In this document: one piece after another, positions 28,615-31,664 of the stretch
How positions within the stretch are numbered: the first letter of the stretch is position 1
How the letters are laid out: every line of letters begins with the position of its first letter
Assembly (NCBI RefSeq): GCF_045062605.1
Contig: NZ_JBJGDW010000046.1
Coordinates: forward strand, 1 to 31,664
Length of the DNA stretch: 31,664 nt
Direction of reading: 5' to 3'
DNA from: Deinococcus sp045062605
GTDB lineage: Bacteria > Deinococcota > Deinococci > Deinococcales > Deinococcaceae
Notes under the pieces: generated by a model
Seen by the model: only the letters and a program-made list of their open reading frames with translations
Told to the model about the DNA's origin: nothing
Databases searched by the model: none
Made by a program: the position numbers and the translations under genes

Positions 28615-29071
28615 CGTTTCTGATTGCCAGGAAACCAGAAAGACTCTGCGGTGCCCCAAATTTTTCTGGGACGCCGGACCTGAAGCGCGCCGTTCAATCT
28701 GTTCTCTCCCCAGCTTTCATGGGGGCGACGCGAACCTTTTTGCTGCCCAGAGGAAAGCCCACAGTCAGGAACCTGTGGTCTGATCAGGGGTGCTGCCAGC
28801 GTCGCAAACGGTCAATCGGTGGGTCGGCATCTCCCTTCCATTGCATCGGGTCAGATCTTCTGCCACCCAGCTTGCATGGGTCGGTGGAACGCGGGCCGCC
28901 CTTCCTCTTCACCTCATCCTCCTTAAGTCTGTATTCAGTCCACTGCTCTGGATGTACCTTTTTTAATAGACACTTTTACAGGACCAATTTCAGTACGGAA
29001 ATACGTTCAGATCCGTCTGCCAGACACTTTCCTTTCGTTGATCCTGTTCCCTGCTCTGGCTGGAGGCTTTC
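28615..29071. other. 457-bp intergenic region between the two lipoprotein genes
   Basis: No gene is supported. The base composition is visibly less GC-rich than the flanks, with AT-rich patches (for example about 28960-28980). Two short hairpins occur: CCCC/GGGG around the AGCTTTCAT loop near 28710-28728, and ACCCA/TGGGT around GCTTGCA (28864-28880). The two share the string CAGCTT.CATGGG. Promoter elements for the second lipoprotein must lie near the end, but no clear -35/-10 pair was found. A strong GGAGG stands 5 nt before the ATG at 29072. Confidence 0.5.
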
Positions 29072-31462
29072 ATGAAGACATCCCTCGCCCCACTGTTTTC
29101 CTTCTGTTGCACGCTGTTGCTGGCGTCCTGCTCTGGTTATAAGCCTCCTGTCCCTATGCCTGTGCAGGACCCCGTTCCCCCGCAGGACAGCACGCCTCCC
29201 GGCGATCCCAGTCCCTATGCCGGGGGCAAGCAGTATCCCTGGACAGAGCGGCTGGAGTCGGCGGTGGACGATCCCTACGCGGCGGGGCGCAGCTATCCGT
29301 GGTTCTCGCCCATGGCGGCGTCCAGCCTCAAGCCGCAGGGACCAGCCGACGGCCAGAATTTTCTGTCCGGGTTGCAGTGGACCTCGGCCACCAACACCTG
29401 GGGACCCGTTGAACTGGACCGCAGCAACGGTGGGCAAAACGCTGCTGACGGCAGCGTCCTCAGCGTCGGTGGCCGCACCTTTGCCAAAGGCTTGGGTGTT
29501 CACGCGGCGTCCGAGATTCGCTACGCACTGGGTGGGCAGTGCAACACCTTCACGGCCCGCGTAGGCGTGGATGATGAGGTTGGTGCGCGGGGCAGCGTGC
29601 AGTTCAGCGCGTTCGGTGACGGCAGGATGCTGTTCGGCAGTGGTGTCCGGAGAGGCGGGGACCCGGCCCTGCCCGTGAACCTGAGCGTGGCGGGCATCAC
29701 AGAACTGCGGCTGGTGGTGGGCGACGGTGGCGACGGGACCGAATACGATCACGCCGACTGGGCAGACGCCGTCCTGAGCTGTGAGGTGGCCCCACCTGCA
29801 AAGGACGTGTCGCTGAGCGCTCTGGCGTATGTCTCGGCCACCAATGGCTGGGGTCCGGTGGAGTTTGACCGCAGCAATGGTGAGCAGGGCCTGCGCGACG
29901 GCGAGGCGCTGACCATTGCTGGCCGCACCTTTGGCCAGGGCATGGGTGTTCACGCGCCCTCGGCGCTGGACTACGATCTGGGGCGGACCTGCACCACCTT
30001 CAGCGCGCAGCTCGGTCTGGATCAGGAGGTGGGGCGGCGGGGCAGCGTGGTCTTTCAGGTGTATGGAGACGGTCAGAAGCTGTACGACAGCGGCCTGATA
30101 CGCGGCGGCGACCCGGTCAGGCAGGCCGTGGTGGACCTGCGCGGCGTACAGACCCTGCGGCTGAGCGCCACCGACGGCGGCGACGGGCTGGCCTACGATC
30201 ACGCCGACTGGGCCGACGCCCGGCTGCAATGTGGAACGGCGGTGACGGGTCAGCCGGGCACCCTCGATCCCGGTTTTGGGGAGGGAGGCCGCTCCAGCGT
30301 GGGCGGCGTGGCTACCGTGACCGAGGACAGCGGCGCGCTGGTGGTACTGGGGGGACAGTTTGATCTCACCCGGCTGTCGTCGTCCGGCGTGGTGCTGGGG
30401 CGCGGCGCAGCCACCCTGAATGGCGCGGCTCCCCTGAACGGCGCAGCCAGCGCCCTGGCCCTCCAGCCGGACGGCGCGCTTATCGCCGTGGGCTACGCGG
30501 ATGGCCAGATGGTGGCGCTGCGCTACCAGCCCGATCTGACGCTGGACCCTGGCTTCGGCGTGGGCGGGGTGGTCCGGCTGCGGCTGGGGGTGGCGGCCAG
30601 CCAATACGACAGCGATCCGGTGCGCGCGGCGGCCACTGCCGTGACCGTCGCCCCGGACGGCCAGATCGTGCTGGCCGGTTACGCCGCGCGTCCCTTCTCG
30701 CCCGCCCCTGGTGTCACGCTCTCAGACGACGACTTTGCACTGGTCCGCCTGAACAGCGACGGCAAGCCGGATTTCACCTTTGGTGAGAATGGCACCGTGA
30801 CCACCCCACTCAACGCGCTGCTGGCGGGCGGCGACGCCTCCACGGACAAGCTGTACGGCGTGGCCCTGCAACCGGACGGCAAGATCGTGGTGGCTGGCGA
30901 AGCCCAGTACGACGCCAACAACTACAGTTCTGTGGTGGCGCGTTATCTGGGGACGGGCAAGCTGGACCCGTCCTTCTCGGGCGACGGACTTGCGCTGGGC
31001 GGTCTGGGAGAGCGCAGCACCTTCCATTCGGTGGCCGTGGAAAAGGGCGGCACGGTCCTGCTGGGCGGCGGGACCGGGCGTTTTTTCACCAGTGCCCTGC
31101 TCCAGCGCTTTAGCCCGGTGGGAGAGGCCGGGACAGGCGTGAGGTTCCAGTTCAGGGTGCCGGAAAACGTGCAACTGTTCCAGACCGTCGTGACTGCCCT
31201 GCTGCTTCAGCCGGATGGCGGCGTGGTCCTCGGTGGCTACGCGGGCGATACTGCCTTCGTTGCACGCTTCGGCGCAGACCTGACGCAGGACCTGACCTTT
31301 GGGGCCAAGCCGGGGGGTGCTGTGTCGGGGGGCAACGTGCCTGTCGGGTCTGGCTCACTGATCGGCCTGACCCAGGATCCCCAGGGGCGGATTATCGCCA
31401 CGACAGCGCAGTTCACGGCCACGGGCATAGAGGGTGACGGGACCGTCCGCCTGTTTCCCTGA
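29072..31462 (+). CDS. Lipoprotein with two NPCBM-like domains and delta-60-type repeats (paralogue 2)
   Basis: This 796-residue protein matches paralogue 1 across its length. The lipobox LLASC puts the lipidated cysteine at C20 too. After a longer Pro/Asp-rich spacer (PVPMPVQDPVPPQDS), the motif pair PYAGGKQYPW (48-57) and PYAAGRSYPW (68-77) recurs with the same 20-residue spacing. Two NPCBM-like domains (SATNTWGPVELDRSNGG, then SATNGWGPVEFDRSNGEQ; YDHADWAD in each) are followed by delta-60-type repeats (TLDPGFGEGGRSS, LQPDGKIVVAGEA, LDPSFSGDG). It arose by tandem duplication and has its own ribosome-binding site. Surface or envelope glycan binding is inferred. Confidence 0.85.
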   Translation: MKTSLAPLFSFCCTLLLASCSGYKPPVPMPVQDPVPPQDSTPPGDPSPYAGGKQYPWTERLESAVDDPYAAGRSYPWFSPMAASSLKPQGPADGQNFLSGLQWTSATNTWGPVELDRSNGGQNAADGSVLSVGGRTFAKGLGVHAASEIRYALGGQCNTFTARVGVDDEVGARGSVQFSAFGDGRMLFGSGVRRGGDPALPVNLSVAGITELRLVVGDGGDGTEYDHADWADAVLSCEVAPPAKDVSLSALAYVSATNGWGPVEFDRSNGEQGLRDGEALTIAGRTFGQGMGVHAPSALDYDLGRTCTTFSAQLGLDQEVGRRGSVVFQVYGDGQKLYDSGLIRGGDPVRQAVVDLRGVQTLRLSATDGGDGLAYDHADWADARLQCGTAVTGQPGTLDPGFGEGGRSSVGGVATVTEDSGALVVLGGQFDLTRLSSSGVVLGRGAATLNGAAPLNGAASALALQPDGALIAVGYADGQMVALRYQPDLTLDPGFGVGGVVRLRLGVAASQYDSDPVRAAATAVTVAPDGQIVLAGYAARPFSPAPGVTLSDDDFALVRLNSDGKPDFTFGENGTVTTPLNALLAGGDASTDKLYGVALQPDGKIVVAGEAQYDANNYSSVVARYLGTGKLDPSFSGDGLALGGLGERSTFHSVAVEKGGTVLLGGGTGRFFTSALLQRFSPVGEAGTGVRFQFRVPENVQLFQTVVTALLLQPDGGVVLGGYAGDTAFVARFGADLTQDLTFGAKPGGAVSGGNVPVGSGSLIGLTQDPQGRIIATTAQFTATGIEGDGTVRLFP

Positions 31463-31485
31463 CGCTTGAACATCTCATGCTGCGG

Positions 31486-31522
31486 GTGGTGGCCCTTATT
31501 CAGGGGCCGCTGCCTGAGTTTT
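31486..31522 (+). terminator. Probable terminator after lipoprotein paralogue 2
   Basis: GGCCC (31491-31495) pairs with GGGCC (31504-31508), extended outward by five pairs including wobbles, and is followed by GAGTTTTAT. The remaining ~140 nt to the window end show no gene. Confidence 0.5.
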
Positions 31523-31664
31523 ATGCAGTTCTGCCCGAGATCTGCTTGATAAAAAGTACGTCCAGCGCAATCTTTCCAGTTTCCAGCGGGTAGAGGATTC
31601 AAGGTAATGACGCGTTGTATCGGTGGATGAACAGCCAGATCAGCATCTCCAAATTGGCTTGTTT

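Noticed and set aside
28593..29075. Open frame of 160 codons in the lipoprotein spacer
   Set aside because: It starts within a terminator loop, has no ribosome-binding site, an unlikely residue composition, and overlaps the start of the next lipoprotein.
28976..30604. Long minus-strand open frame opposite lipoprotein paralogue 2
   Set aside because: It is antisense to a gene with signal peptide, domains and a paralogue; His/Gln/Ala-rich composition is the usual shadow of GC3-biased coding.

Overview
The window looks like a piece of a Deinococcus chromosome. The DNA is GC-rich. The gene set (RecX, S20, a SpoVS protein in what is probably a non-spore-former, HemQ-type haem synthesis, a YugP-type zinc protease) fits that genus. 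So does a very regular promoter layout: about fourteen genes have a TANNNT box ending 6-7 nt before the start codon, the leaderless arrangement known from Deinococcus deserti. Genus is inferred; species cannot be told from the sequence alone. No CRISPR array, prophage, transposase or rRNA is visible.

Layout. 1-327: a terminator and copy 1 of a ~136-bp repeat. 328-2506: a small unknown protein, a MocR-type regulator and a small exported protein. 2572-3785: rpsT (minus) divergent from recX, then tRNA-Pro(CGG). 3858-6399: two convergent metallophosphoesterases and an aldo/keto reductase. 6463-8596: a LuxR-type regulator and an HtrA-like protease (minus), then an ACT-domain protein. 8586-10926: a GNAT acetyltransferase and a nitronate monooxygenase (minus), joined by repeat copy 2, then a PaiB-like flavoprotein. 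10955-13229: a deacetylase-family protein, a small barrel-like exported protein and an M55 D-aminopeptidase. 13430-16684: methionine aminopeptidase coupled to a pentapeptide-repeat protein, a membrane-anchored unknown, SpoVS and a YugP-type protease. 16712-19269: a SufT/MIP18 protein, two divergent rhodaneses and a class III aminotransferase. 19377-23834: a BON-BON-LysM protein, then a sensor kinase, DUF4097 protein and response regulator operon, followed by repeat copy 3. 24093-25963: an aldo/keto reductase translationally coupled to HemQ (minus). 26160-31462: two tandem paralogous lipoproteins with two NPCBM-like domains and delta-60-type repeats.

Themes. Most of the window is compact housekeeping and stress-related chromosome with many overlapping reading frames (GTGA, ATGA and TGATG couplings; convergent stops sharing CTAG or TTAA). 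The most unusual material is the three-copy repeat and the lipoprotein pair. The repeat has inverted ends and a hairpin kept by compensatory changes. At two loci its outermost bases are part of the neighbouring stop or start codons. The two lipoproteins share a short duplicated aromatic motif of unknown function just after the lipobox. A kinase/DUF4097/regulator operon resembling the Lia cell-envelope module is the clearest regulatory system.
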